Positions 16,350-24,589 of a stretch of 41,706 nucleotides of DNA are shown here, one piece after another. Below the pieces are notes generated by a model that was given only the letters and a program-made list of their open reading frames with translations, was not told the DNA's origin and made no database searches. The stretch is from NCBI GenBank assembly GCA_003222895.1, contig QHXI01000086.1, forward strand, positions 16,967 through 58,672, written 5' to 3'. The stretch's first letter is position 1. Every line of letters begins with the position of its first letter. Position numbers and translations under genes: made by a program. Source of the stretch: Acidobacteriota bacterium (GTDB lineage: Bacteria > Acidobacteriota > Blastocatellia > Pyrinomonadales > Pyrinomonadaceae).

Positions 16350-17324
16350 TCAACCCTTTAGTTTTTTGATTTCTGCGGTCAGGACAGGGACGGCTTCGAA
16401 AAGATCGCCGACGATTCCGTAATCGGCGATGTCGAAAATGGGAGCTTCAGGATCTTTATTAATAGCCACGATGGTTTGCGAGTTCTTCATCCCGACGAGA
16501 TGTTGAATCGCTCCCGAGATGCCGATGGCGATGTAGAGTTTCGGCGCGACAGTTTGACCCGACGATCCAATTTGACGATCGATCGGCAACCATTCAGCGT
16601 CACAGATTGGACGCGATGCGGCGAGATCGCCGCCGAGCGCTTCAGCGAGTTTTTCCGCGAGCGCCAAATTGTCCTTGCTCTTGATCCCGCGACCAACCGC
16701 GACGATGATTTCTGCTTTGCTCAGGTCGACTGCTTGCTTTGTTTCCTGGAACGGCGGTTCGGGCTTCATACGCACTTCACCGATTTCAACGTTCATTGAT
16801 TCGACCGGAGCGCCATTTCCCTTCACCGCCTGATCGCCTCGAAAGGCTCCCGATTGAAACGTTGCGAATGTTGGTGGCTCGCCGTCTGAAACCACATCGG
16901 CGTCGAGTTTGCCGAGGAAGATTCGACGGGTAAATGTTACTTTGCCGCCGTCGCCATTCATGCGAATGCAATCGCCAATCAATCCCCTGCCGAAACGAGC
17001 GGCCACCTTTGGCGCAAAGTCGCGCGCGAGATAAGTGTGCGACATGATTACGTATTGAGGATCGATGCTGCGCACTACTTGCTCCAGCGCGGCCGCGTAG
17101 GCGTCGGGAGTGTATTCAGCGAGCTTGGCGTCATCGACGCTAATAACTTTTTCAAGATCGTAAGCGGCGATCTCTTGCGCCAGCGAAGGCGAACCGAGAA
17201 CAACTGCGGATGCTTTCTGCGCGATGTCGGCGCCGAGTTTCTGCGCCGCGGCGATCGCCTCGAGCGAGGTTTTGTTCAGCGCGCCCGCCTTGTGTTCGAT
17301 GAAGATGAGAATGCCGTTAGCCAT
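16350..17324 (-). CDS. etfA: Electron transfer flavoprotein, alpha subunit
   Basis: A 324-residue FAD-binding subunit of ETF, which takes electrons from acyl-CoA dehydrogenases and passes them to the quinone pool. The N-terminal ETF domain starts at ATG 17324 (ILIFIEHKAG). The C-terminal FAD domain has the standard series VAVGRGIKSKDN, RQIGSSGQTVAPKLYIAIG, SGAIQHLVGMKNS, VAINKDPEAPIF and DYGIVGDLFE. It lies 7 bases after etfB. The pair belongs with the thiolase and hydroxyacyl-CoA dehydrogenase at the far end of this lipid block. No ETF-quinone oxidoreductase is in view. Confidence 0.95.
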   Translation of the reverse strand: MANGILIFIEHKAGALNKTSLEAIAAAQKLGADIAQKASAVVLGSPSLAQEIAAYDLEKVISVDDAKLAEYTPDAYAAALEQVVRSIDPQYVIMSHTYLARDFAPKVAARFGRGLIGDCIRMNGDGGKVTFTRRIFLGKLDADVVSDGEPPTFATFQSGAFRGDQAVKGNGAPVESMNVEIGEVRMKPEPPFQETKQAVDLSKAEIIVAVGRGIKSKDNLALAEKLAEALGGDLAASRPICDAEWLPIDRQIGSSGQTVAPKLYIAIGISGAIQHLVGMKNSQTIVAINKDPEAPIFDIADYGIVGDLFEAVPVLTAEIKKLKG

Positions 17325-17331
17325 AATCGGG

Positions 17332-18105
17332 TTAGATCAACCTTGCTTCGGTGCGCAGCTTCTCGGCCAATTCAACCGCGCCCTTTTTCGCGTCGCCGTC
17401 GCCCAGGAACTGTGTCTGCTTCGATTTGTGCGGCAGGTAAATTTTTTCTATCCGTTGATGGGAAGGTTTGCTGGCGATGTCGGGGTTGGGCGTGACTTCC
17501 TTAATCTCTTTTTTCTTCGCGGCCATGATGCCTTTCAAGGTCGCATAGCGAATCTGGCTGATGCCGGATTGAATCGTGAGCAAAGCCGGCTTTGGCATCG
17601 TGTACCATTGATACCAACCGCTTTCCAATTCACGCTTGACGCGAAGTTGATCGCCGCTCGCGTCAATCTCAATGACTATCGTCGCATGCGGAAGGCCCAA
17701 AATCTCCGCGAGAATAACCCCCGTTTGCGCATAGCCGTAATCGTCAGACTGGAGCCCGGTCATGACGAGGTCCGCCTGCTCATCGCGAATCGCCCCGGCG
17801 AGTACGCTGGCGGCGGCAAACGGCGACAGGTGCACGACGTCGTCGCCAACGACATGAATCGCGCGATCAGCACCACGGGCCAACGCGTCTTTGATGACAC
17901 TCTTAGCCCGTTGCGGCCCCATTGAAACCACGACAACCTCGCCGCCGACTTTTTCCTTGATCCGCAGGGCTTCTTCCAGCGCGTAACCGTCCGACTCGTT
18001 CACTTCAAACGACAGATCGCCTTCTTCGATCCAGGTCGCATCTTTGTTGATGCGCAGGATCGCATCCTTATTCGCGACCTGTTTCATTAGAACAAGAATT
18101 TTCAT
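17332..18105 (-). CDS. etfB: Electron transfer flavoprotein, beta subunit
   Basis: A 257-residue beta subunit, the partner of EtfA, beginning at ATG 18105 (MKILVLMKQVANKDAILRIN). An upstream start at 18132 would lie inside an ATTCATTG-type repeat and adds residues that do not match the family. The ETF-beta pattern is present: NESDGYALEEALRIKEK, MGLQSDDYGYAQTGVILAE-like core (here TGLQSDDYGYAQTG), and the recognition-loop region near ESGWYQWYTMPKPALL. It is separated from fabF by 72 bases of repeats, so it may be a separate transcript or a read-through member of the fab operon. Confidence 0.94.
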   Translation of the reverse strand: MKILVLMKQVANKDAILRINKDATWIEEGDLSFEVNESDGYALEEALRIKEKVGGEVVVVSMGPQRAKSVIKDALARGADRAIHVVGDDVVHLSPFAAASVLAGAIRDEQADLVMTGLQSDDYGYAQTGVILAEILGLPHATIVIEIDASGDQLRVKRELESGWYQWYTMPKPALLTIQSGISQIRYATLKGIMAAKKKEIKEVTPNPDIASKPSHQRIEKIYLPHKSKQTQFLGDGDAKKGAVELAEKLRTEARLI

Positions 18106-18180
18106 TATTGATTCATTGGTCCATTGCTTCATTGACTCATTGATCTTAATGATCCAATGAATCAGTGAGCGAATGAATCA
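18106..18180 (-). repeat. ATTCATTG-type inverted repeat between fabF and etfB
   Basis: TGATTCATTGG (18109-18119) and CCAATGAATCA (18154-18164) are a perfect 11-base inverted pair. TCATTGATCTTAATGA (18137-18152) nests inside, and further ATTCATTG/GAATGAATCA copies surround them. The fabF stop codon (18178-18180) lies in the last copy. It can fold and may act as a terminator or an mRNA stabiliser, but there is no T-run. Confidence 0.65.
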
Positions 18181-19437
18181 ATTTTCTTCGTATCTCTTGA
18201 ACAAAAGCGCGGCGTTCGTGCCGCCGAATCCGAAACTGTTCGACAATGCGTACTGCAGCTTAGCCTCTCGCGCCTGGTTCGGTATGTAATCCAGATCACA
18301 CTCCGGGTCGGGCGTTTCGTAATTGATTGTCGGCAACAGCAGGTTGCGATAGATGGAGAGGACGGAAAATACTCCCTCAACACCGCCCGCTGCGCCAAGC
18401 AAGTGTCCCGTCATCGATTTCGTCGAACTGATCGCCAACTTGGATGCATGCTCGCCGAAAGTCCGCTTGATCGCCATCGTCTCGAACTTATCGTTGTAAG
18501 GCGTCGACGTTCCGTGCGCGTTGATGTACTCGACTTCTTCGGGCTTCACGCCTGCATCGTCGAGCGCCTTTTGCATCACTCGCACCGCGCCTGATCCGGT
18601 TTGGTCCGGCATCGTGATGTGAAACGCGTCGCCCGTCATACCGTAACCTACAACTTCGGCATAAATCCTCGCGCCGTGACTCTTGGCGAATTCAAGCTCT
18701 TCGAGGATCAAAATCCCCGCGCCTTCGCCGATTACGAATCCGTCGCGATAAAGCTCGAATGGCCGCGAGGCGTGTTTCGGATCGTCGTTGCGAGTCGAAA
18801 GCGCGCGCAGCGCTGCGAATCCCGCGACGCTCATCGGGGTGATTGCCGATTCGGCGCCCCCGCAAATCATCGCCTGTGCGTCGCCGCGTTGAATTATTTT
18901 GAAACTGTCCCCGATTGCATGTGCGCCGGCTGAACAAGCCGTCGCGGTCGCAGAGTTCGGCCCCTTCGCATTGTGCCGAATTGAAACCTGACCGGAGGCG
19001 AGATTGACGATTGCCGAGGGAATAAAGAATGGCGAGACGCGGCCCGGACCATCTTTCAAAAGCTTTTCATGCTCACGTTCGATGGCCCAGAAATCACCGA
19101 TACCGCTACTGATGTAGGTGCCGACGCCTTCCGCGATGTCATCGGTTATTTGCAGGCCGCTGTCGGCTACTGCTTCCTGTGAAGCGGCAACTGCGTATTG
19201 AATGAAAGCGCCCATCTTGCGCGCTTCCTTCTTTTCGACATAGTTGAGCGGATCGAAGTCGTTGACTTCGCAGGCGAACCGAACCGGGAACTTTTCGGCG
19301 TCAAATTTTCTGATGTAATCCGCGCCGCTGCGGCCTTCCTTCAGCGCGGTCCAGGTAGTCTCGACTGAATTACCAACAGGAGTAACCAGACCGAGACCAG
19401 TAACGACAACGCGACGATTCAAACGAAAATTCTCCAT
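18178..19437 (-). CDS. fabF: Beta-ketoacyl-ACP synthase II
   Basis: A condensing enzyme that elongates acyl-ACP with malonyl-ACP in type II fatty acid synthesis. From ATG 19437 (MENFRLNRRVVVTGLG) it is 419 residues. The thiolase-fold catalytic triad is complete: Cys in TACSAGAHAIG, His in NAHGTSTPYND, and His in MTGHLLGAAGG; the C-terminal FGFGGTNAALLFKRY is typical. An in-frame TTG upstream (19455) falls inside a REP-like element and is unlikely. It follows acpP in the block, with a foldback repeat between them. Confidence 0.96.
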   Translation of the reverse strand: MENFRLNRRVVVTGLGLVTPVGNSVETTWTALKEGRSGADYIRKFDAEKFPVRFACEVNDFDPLNYVEKKEARKMGAFIQYAVAASQEAVADSGLQITDDIAEGVGTYISSGIGDFWAIEREHEKLLKDGPGRVSPFFIPSAIVNLASGQVSIRHNAKGPNSATATACSAGAHAIGDSFKIIQRGDAQAMICGGAESAITPMSVAGFAALRALSTRNDDPKHASRPFELYRDGFVIGEGAGILILEELEFAKSHGARIYAEVVGYGMTGDAFHITMPDQTGSGAVRVMQKALDDAGVKPEEVEYINAHGTSTPYNDKFETMAIKRTFGEHASKLAISSTKSMTGHLLGAAGGVEGVFSVLSIYRNLLLPTINYETPDPECDLDYIPNQAREAKLQYALSNSFGFGGTNAALLFKRYEEN

Positions 19438-19444
19438 CGGAAAA

Positions 19445-19519
19445 TGTAGGGGCAAGACTTATCCTTGCCCGCGTCATTCAACAAAGGCACCGCGGGCAGA
19501 GGCGAGACCTGCCCCTACA
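19445..19519 (-). repeat. REP-like foldback between acpP and fabF
   Basis: TGTAGGGGC (from 19445) and GCCCCTACA (19511-19519) are outer inverted arms. Each half also folds alone: GGGGCAAG...CTTGCCC on the left and GGGCAGAG...CTGCCC on the right. Elements built on GTAGGGGCA are common dispersed repeats. It fills almost all of the acpP-fabF gap and could set relative mRNA levels of the two genes. Confidence 0.7.
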
Positions 19520-19521
19520 CG

Positions 19522-19767
19522 TCATTTCGCTTTGTGCTGATCGATGTAGTTATACGCGTCGCGCACGCTTTGAATCTTCTCGGCGTCTTCGTCCGGAATT
19601 TCGATCCCGAACTCTTCTTCGAAACGCATCACCAACTCAACCGTGTCGAGCGAATCTGCGCCGAGATCGTCAATGAACCTGGCATTTGGCGTCACTTCGT
19701 TTTCATCGACGCCAAGTTCGTCAACGATAATCTGTTTTACTTTTTGCTCAATCTCTGGATCGGGCAT
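19522..19767 (-). CDS. acpP: Acyl carrier protein
   Basis: An 81-residue acidic four-helix carrier. The 4'-phosphopantetheine attachment Ser is in [12 protein letters not shown] near residue 39. The family pattern [13 protein letters not shown] and the acidic helix around [16 protein letters not shown] are intact. ATG 19767. It sits between fabD and fabF, the usual position, and is expected to carry all intermediates made by the neighbouring enzymes. Confidence 0.97.
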   Translation of the reverse strand: MPDPEIEQKVKQIIVDELGVDENEVTPNARFIDDLGADSLDTVELVMRFEEEFGIEIPDEDAEKIQSVRDAYNYIDQHKAK

Positions 19768-19808
19768 TCGTTTTTTGCTCCTCTGATAATGATGTCAGAA
19801 CTAATCGT

Positions 19809-20738
19809 TCAGATAACAATCGCTTCGCGTGCCGCGCGCAAACTCGATTCGGACTCGACGTTAACGCAGCGCGCATTGCGATCGATCTGGCGCACTAAAC
19901 CACTTAAAACTTTTCCGGGACCAATCTCAATAAAGGTTTGTACACCTTGATTGATCAAAAATTCAACTGATTCAAGCCAGCGAACGGGTTGCGAAACCTG
20001 GCGCACCAATGAATCGCGCAATTTGATGCCGTTTTGTTGCGCGGCCGCATCAACATTTGTCACGACTGGCATTTTGGCGTCGTTAAGCGCGGTATTTTGC
20101 AAATCAATCGCGAGTCGATCTTGTGCCGGCTTCATCAGCGCACAATGAAACGGTGCGCTGACCTTCAGCTTGATCGCGCGTTTCGCCCCGCGCTCTCTCA
20201 ACAACACCATGGCTCGATCGATTGCTCCCGCGCTTCCGGCGATCACGATTTGCGCCGGCGAGTTAATGTTCGCTGCACTGCAAACTTCGCCTTGGGCCGC
20301 TTCGGCACAGGCTGCATTAACTAATTCAACGTCAGCTCCGAGAATCGCGGCCATTGCGCCGGTGCCGACCGGGACTGCTTCCTGCATGTAACGACCACGA
20401 GCGCGTACGATCCTTACCGCGTCCGTCAACGAAAGCGAACCAGCTGCAACCAGTGCCGAGTATTCGCCGAGGCTGTGGCCGGCCACGAAATCGGCAGCCG
20501 GAAAATTCTCGCTTTGTATCGCTCGCAACGCAGCGATTGATGTCGTCAAAATCGCGGGCTGCGTATTCTCTGTCAACTGCAGCTCTTCAGCCGGGCCGTT
20601 GAAACACAATTCGGAGAGCGCAAATCCAAGCGCGTCGTCAGCTTCTTCAAAGACCTGTCTGACCGCGGGAAACTTCTCAGCCAAATCCTTTCCCATGCCT
20701 GGACTCTGCGAGCCTTGACCAGGGAAAATGAACGCCAT
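19809..20738 (-). CDS. fabD: Malonyl-CoA:ACP transacylase
   Basis: Moves the malonyl group from CoA to ACP. It is 309 residues from ATG 20738 (MAFIFPGQGSQSPGMGKDLA). The nucleophile is Ser in GHSLGEYSALVAAG near residue 90, the catalytic His is in SAPFHCALMKPA, and the oxyanion Gln is in PGQGSQ. The TTG further upstream (20765) lies in AT-rich repeat-like DNA and is rejected. It is followed by acpP after 41 bases. No fabG is found between them, unlike most fab clusters. Confidence 0.95.
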   Translation of the reverse strand: MAFIFPGQGSQSPGMGKDLAEKFPAVRQVFEEADDALGFALSELCFNGPAEELQLTENTQPAILTTSIAALRAIQSENFPAADFVAGHSLGEYSALVAAGSLSLTDAVRIVRARGRYMQEAVPVGTGAMAAILGADVELVNAACAEAAQGEVCSAANINSPAQIVIAGSAGAIDRAMVLLRERGAKRAIKLKVSAPFHCALMKPAQDRLAIDLQNTALNDAKMPVVTNVDAAAQQNGIKLRDSLVRQVSQPVRWLESVEFLINQGVQTFIEIGPGKVLSGLVRQIDRNARCVNVESESSLRAAREAIVI

Positions 20739-20860
20739 TGCCGAATGCCGAATGTCGATTGCCAATTTCTCTTTCTTTCGAATGCCTCCCGATCAACCCG
20801 GCACGATTCTCACTGCCAATTGATCAGTCGGCAATTAACAATCGAAAATCGCCAATGCTT
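20739..20860. repeat. Low-complexity intergenic stretch with degenerate short repeats
   Basis: Between fabD and fabH the DNA repeats degenerate blocks such as CGAATGCCGAATG, TTGCCAATT, CTGCCAATTGATC and CGGCAATTAACAATCG. It resembles remnants of the dispersed AT-rich repeats seen elsewhere in the window. I see no gene and no clear promoter. Confidence 0.4.
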
Positions 20861-21847
20861 TTACCATCGCATCGCCACAGCGCCCCAAGTGAAGCCACCA
20901 CCAAACGAAGCCATCAGAATCACGTCGTCCTTCTTGACGCGGCCGCTCTCGACGCATTCATCCAAACCGATGGGAATTGATGCCGATGAAGTATTGCCAT
21001 GCTGGGCGATGTTCGAAAAGACTTTCGATTCATCGACGTTGAGGGCGTTTGATACGGCATCGGTAATTCTTTGATTCGCCTGATGCGGAATAAACAAATC
21101 AATGTCTTCAGTTTTTAAACCAGCTTCGCACAAAACGCCGCGGGAGATTTCAGCCATCGAGCGAACAGCGACTTTGAAGACCTCGTTACCCTTCATCTTG
21201 AAGAAGTGATCGCCACGCGCGATCGTTTCAGCCGTAAAGCCGGCCTTCGTGCCACCGCCGGGCGCATAGAGTTGTTCCTCGTAACGCCCATCGGATCGAA
21301 TTCTTGCCGCCAGAATGCCGCGGCCTTCCTCAACTGGTCCGAGGATCGCTGCGCCTGCACCATCACCAAACAGAACGCACGTCGAACGATCGGTGTAATC
21401 GACATAGCGTGTGAGAAGCTCGGCGCCAATCACCAGCGCGTACTTGACTTGACCGCACCGAATCATCGGATTCGCGATTGATAACCCGTACAAAAAGCCT
21501 GAGCACGCCGCGACGATATCCATCGCGGCCGCTTTGTTAGCACCGAGCTGCGCCTGAATCAAACACGCCGTCGAAGGCAGAATTTGATCGGGCGTCACGG
21601 TCGCACAGAGAATCAGATCGATCTCGTTTGGATCGATGCCCGCGCGTTTGATGGCTTCCTGCGAAGCGCGCGCCGCAAACTGCGAAGTGTATTCGCCGGG
21701 CGCGGCTTTGCGTCTCTGCTTAATGCCCGTGCGCGAAGTGATCCATTCGTCCGACGTCTCGACGATCTTTTCCAGATCGGCGTTTGTCAGAATGCCTTCA
21801 GGATACGAATGGCCGGTGCCGAGGATTGCTGCGTTCACTTTGTTCAA
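20861..21847 (-). CDS. fabH: Beta-ketoacyl-ACP synthase III
   Basis: Starts fatty acid synthesis by condensing acetyl-CoA (or a branched primer) with malonyl-ACP. It has 328 residues. The catalytic Cys is in VAACSGFLYGLS, the His in FIPHQANQRI, and the Asn in HGNTSSASIP; the C-terminal GGGFTWGAVAMRW is typical. No ATG fits: translation begins at TTG 21847 or GTG 21838 (giving MNAAILGTGH). It is the first fab gene after rpmF, but the plsX gene normally between them is absent. Confidence 0.93.
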   Translation of the reverse strand: MNKVNAAILGTGHSYPEGILTNADLEKIVETSDEWITSRTGIKQRRKAAPGEYTSQFAARASQEAIKRAGIDPNEIDLILCATVTPDQILPSTACLIQAQLGANKAAAMDIVAACSGFLYGLSIANPMIRCGQVKYALVIGAELLTRYVDYTDRSTCVLFGDGAGAAILGPVEEGRGILAARIRSDGRYEEQLYAPGGGTKAGFTAETIARGDHFFKMKGNEVFKVAVRSMAEISRGVLCEAGLKTEDIDLFIPHQANQRITDAVSNALNVDESKVFSNIAQHGNTSSASIPIGLDECVESGRVKKDDVILMASFGGGFTWGAVAMRW

Positions 21848-21874
21848 TGAATGTTACGACCACTTAATATTGAA

Positions 21875-21936
21875 AGCCGTTTAGAAGCAGGACTGATCCT
21901 GCCAGAGTGCCGCGCGATGGCGGCATCTAAACGGCT
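21875..21936. repeat. Palindromic REP-like element between rpmF and fabH
   Basis: AGCCGTTTAGA (21875-21885) and TCTAAACGGCT (21926-21936) are a perfect 11-base inverted pair. Two smaller hairpins nest inside: GCAGGA-CTGA-TCCTGC, and TGCCGC and GCGGCA either side of GCGATG. The cloverleaf-like outline is not a tRNA, as it has no anticodon stem or T-loop sequence. Confidence 0.7.
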
Positions 21937-21945
21937 CAGAGTTTA

Positions 21946-22131
21946 TCAGGCGTTTTGATCCACCTGAATGATTTCGCGACCCTTGTAATAACCACACTTG
22001 GGGCACACTCGATGTTGCATGCGCGGCTCCTGGCAGTTAGGACACACGACGGTTTGCGGGACGCGCAGCGCATCGTGCGCGCGACGTTTGCCGCGACGGG
22101 CTTTTGAATGTCTACGTTTTGGATTTGGCAT
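21946..22131 (-). CDS. rpmF: 50S ribosomal protein L32
   Basis: A 61-residue basic ribosomal protein. The N-terminus MPNPKRRHSKARRGKRRAHD is characteristic, followed by a zinc site made of CPNC and CPKC. ATG 22131. It follows the yceD (DUF177) gene, the classic yceD-rpmF pair that leads into fatty acid genes in many bacteria. Confidence 0.97.
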   Translation of the reverse strand: MPNPKRRHSKARRGKRRAHDALRVPQTVVCPNCQEPRMQHRVCPKCGYYKGREIIQVDQNA

Positions 22132-22145
22132 AATTACTCCTGAAC

Positions 22146-22229
22146 ATTTTAGATTTTTGATTTGCGATTTTCGATTGTCACTCCTCGAGTTTCGCGACTA
22201 CCGGCGATCGAAAATCAAAAGTCTAAAAT
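22146..22229 (-). repeat. ATTTTAGA-type inverted repeat between yceD and rpmF
   Basis: ATTTTAGATTTTTGATTT (22146-22163) is inverted against 22211-22229, with 17 of 18 positions pairing; CGATTTTCGAT and GATCGAAAATC add further pairing. Repeats of this sequence type occur dispersed in several phyla. The yceD stop codon (TAG, 22223-22225) lies inside the right arm. Confidence 0.65.
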
Positions 22230-22738
22230 TGCAAGTCCCCTAGTTTCTCCCATCGCGAATCGATCCGCTCCGATTCGCACTCACAAGTCTCTAAGTTTCG
22301 ATCTGCGCCGCAAATCGGGCACAAGCCCTGGCAATCTTCACGACACAACACATGTCCGGGAACCGCCAGTAGAATCTCTTCCTTCACGAGATCGTCCAGC
22401 TCAATTCCTTCGCCATCAAGAACCGATATGTTCAGGTCTTCTTCCTGAAGCTCGTGTTGCTCTTCGTGCCGCCACGACACGGCCGGTACGAAGCGCTCGG
22501 CGAACTTAACCTCGATCGGCAACTCAACCGGTTTCAAACAACGACCGCACGGAGCTGAGACTTTCGTTTTCAGCTCGCCGCGAAGCTCCACTTCGCCGTT
22601 CTTGCGTCCGGCCCGACCGCTAACCTCGACCGGCCCGCTGAGCCGCAGTTCAGCTTCTTCAAACCGCAATTGCTCCGGCGCGTAAACCCGCGAGAATTTC
22701 CCGCCGGCTTCTTCCACGTTTTCAAGCTCAATCCGCAT
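22223..22738 (-). CDS. yceD: DUF177/YceD family protein
   Basis: A 171-residue protein of the family linked to 23S rRNA accumulation and ribosome assembly. Visible marks are CGRCLKPVELP near residue 80 and the C-terminal cysteine region DCQGLCPICG followed by CECE, which probably binds zinc. ATG 22738. It is directly upstream of rpmF, as in most bacteria. The stop codon is supplied by a dispersed repeat, so the last residues (after RWEKLG) may differ from relatives. Molecular activity is not established for the family. Confidence 0.9.
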   Translation of the reverse strand: MRIELENVEEAGGKFSRVYAPEQLRFEEAELRLSGPVEVSGRAGRKNGEVELRGELKTKVSAPCGRCLKPVELPIEVKFAERFVPAVSWRHEEQHELQEEDLNISVLDGEGIELDDLVKEEILLAVPGHVLCREDCQGLCPICGADRNLETCECESERIDSRWEKLGDLQF

Positions 22739-22838
22739 AGCTGAACCCCCTGGGCTGATACAGATGGCGCAGGGGGTACGGCAGAAAGTCGCTAATTATA
22801 GCCGTGAGGGTTGAACTTTCAAAACGCAGGCGCGGCGA

Positions 22839-23288
22839 TTATCCACCGGTCGCCGCCTTCCGCTTCGTCCTTCTATTCTTGGTTGGCCGGTTATTTTGAT
22901 TCTGTTTCTCTGCTGGTTCGTTCAACTTTTGGCACTCAGCATGCCATCTAGATTCGAGCTGCCCATTGTCGACGACCCCGCATTCGTTGAGAATTTCGAT
23001 CAAGCTTTTCACCAGCGCATGATTGCTGAAAGTCGTCTCCGATTGTCGCAACAGCAACTTCAAACTCTGCTCCAATCGTTCCGCCAAATGCGCGAGCGTA
23101 TTCTCTAGCATCGTCATGCGCTCGAGCAGATGCTCTTCGTGCGGAGTCGTCGCAGGTATGTCGACCCGCATCGACGGAGGCTGCACGACCAGCATCAACC
23201 GCGTGCCGCATCGTCGGCAGAACTCCTGGCCCAACGGATTTGCCGCCCGGCACTTCTGACAGAAATGTGAAATCGCTCCTGAAGGCAT
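22839..23288 (-). CDS. Zinc-ribbon and coiled-coil protein, hypothetical
   Basis: A 149-residue protein. An N-terminal zinc ribbon (CQKC at residues 10-13, CRRC at 23-26) is followed by a helical, probably coiled-coil stretch (residues about 50-110, HLAERLEQSLKLLLRQSE) and a basic tail ending KNRRTKRKAATGG. It has no signal peptide or enzyme motif. ATG 23288 lies three bases after the hydroxyacyl-CoA dehydrogenase stop, so it is co-transcribed with lipid genes. The ribbon and basic tail suggest nucleic acid or ribosome contact. Function unknown. Confidence 0.8.
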   Translation of the reverse strand: MPSGAISHFCQKCRAANPLGQEFCRRCGTRLMLVVQPPSMRVDIPATTPHEEHLLERMTMLENTLAHLAERLEQSLKLLLRQSETTFSNHALVKSLIEILNECGVVDNGQLESRWHAECQKLNEPAEKQNQNNRPTKNRRTKRKAATGG

Positions 23289-23291
23289 TAG

Positions 23292-24137
23292 TTAGTATTC
23301 GTAGAACCCGCGTCCACTCTTCTTCCCCAACCAACCAGCATCGACGTAACGCTTCAACAGCGGACACGGCCGATACTTCGAATCGTCGAACCCATCATGT
23401 AACACGTTCATGATCGCAAGGCAAACATCCAGGCCGATAAAATCAGCGAGTGTCAGCGGTCCCATCGGATGATTCATCCCCAACTTCATGATGCTGTCGA
23501 TGCTTTCGCGAGTCGCGACTCCTTCATACAACGCGAAGATCGCTTCATTGATCATGGGCATCAACACGCGATTAGAAACGAAGCCGGGATAGTCGTGGCA
23601 CTCGAGCGGCGTTTTGCCGAGCTTCTCGCTGAGCGCGCGTACCTTTTCGTAGGTTTCGTCCGACGTCGCTGCGCCGCGAATTATCTCGACCAGCTTCATC
23701 ACCGGCACTGGATTCATAAAGTGCATTCCGATCACTTTGTCGGGACGCGAGGTCGCAGCTCCGAGCTTGGTGATCGAAATTGATGAAGTATTCGAAGCGA
23801 GAATGGCGTCTGGTTTCGTGATCGTGTCGAGCGCTCGAAAGACTTCCGCTTTGACGCTGAAGTTTTCAGTCACAGCTTCGATGACGACGAATGCGTCGCT
23901 CAATGCGTCAAGGTCGGTTGCTGTTCTGATTCGCCCGATAATCGCTTCTTTTTCTTCGGGGCCGAGGCGCTCTTTATCGACGTCGCGCTGCAGGCTCCTG
24001 TCGATTGCCATCATGCCGCGAGCGAGAAATTCGTCCGCAACGTCACGCATCACGACATCGAAACCAGCGCGCGCCGCGACCTGAGCAATTCCATTGCCCA
24101 TCGTTCCGGCGCCGATTACTCCGAATATTTCGCTCAT
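23292..24137 (-). CDS. 3-hydroxybutyryl-CoA dehydrogenase
   Basis: An NAD-dependent 3-hydroxyacyl-CoA dehydrogenase of 281 residues, the short single-function Hbd/PaaH type. The Rossmann motif [17 protein letters not shown] is at residues 8-24, the catalytic region is [16 protein letters not shown], and the C-terminal domain has [18 protein letters not shown]. It interconverts acetoacetyl-CoA and 3-hydroxybutyryl-CoA. ATG 24137 overlaps the stop of the small membrane protein gene by four bases (ATGA). With the thiolase two genes upstream it makes a two-step C4 module. Confidence 0.93.
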   Translation of the reverse strand: MSEIFGVIGAGTMGNGIAQVAARAGFDVVMRDVADEFLARGMMAIDRSLQRDVDKERLGPEEKEAIIGRIRTATDLDALSDAFVVIEAVTENFSVKAEVFRALDTITKPDAILASNTSSISITKLGAATSRPDKVIGMHFMNPVPVMKLVEIIRGAATSDETYEKVRALSEKLGKTPLECHDYPGFVSNRVLMPMINEAIFALYEGVATRESIDSIMKLGMNHPMGPLTLADFIGLDVCLAIMNVLHDGFDDSKYRPCPLLKRYVDAGWLGKKSGRGFYEY

Positions 24138-24589
24138 GACTTAGATCGATTGGCCCAATTCATCAGCGGCTGTGCGCCGCGCATCGCATCGCCTAACTCA
24201 GCCTCAGACCCTGACGATGATTTGCCGCCATAAAGAGTGACCCCGGGATCGCCGCGAAAGAACTTGATTGTGTAAATGCCGAGGGCCGTTCCGATTGGAA
24301 TATTGATCAGCGAAATGATTGACAGAGCCTGCGCGGAAGGCTTCAACCAACGGCTTCGCCGTCGAAAACCAAAACCAACCAATAACGGCAGTACTCCGAC
24401 AGCCAGCAAGAGAAGCGCGAACGTAATCACTGAAATCGCTATCCAAAGCCCGGAAAGCGTAATCGCATCCGAAACCGACAACTTAACGATCAGGACCAGC
24501 AGGAGCAGACCAAGCAGCGTCAGTCCGTGCATTGCGCCGTAGATGAACCATAACGTCGCCAGCGTATTGTTGTGCTCTTCCCCAGTCAT
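24134..24589 (-). CDS. Small integral membrane protein, hypothetical
   Basis: A 151-residue protein with three clear membrane helices (about residues 17-37, 46-74 and 85-110) and a cytosolic or periplasmic tail of about 40 residues ending [10 protein letters not shown] recognise no family motif. Its ATG overlaps the thiolase stop by one base (TAATG), and its stop overlaps the dehydrogenase start (ATGA), so it is translationally tied to both. That close coupling argues for a real gene linked to their pathway, but no function can be stated. Confidence 0.78.
   Translation of the reverse strand: MTGEEHNNTLATLWFIYGAMHGLTLLGLLLLVLIVKLSVSDAITLSGLWIAISVITFALLLLAVGVLPLLVGFGFRRRSRWLKPSAQALSIISLINIPIGTALGIYTIKFFRGDPGVTLYGGKSSSGSEAELGDAMRGAQPLMNWANRSKS

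Noticed and set aside
21875-21936. tRNA-like cloverleaf
   Set aside because: Nested hairpins look suggestive, but there is no anticodon arm, no T-loop consensus and no acceptor CCA context.
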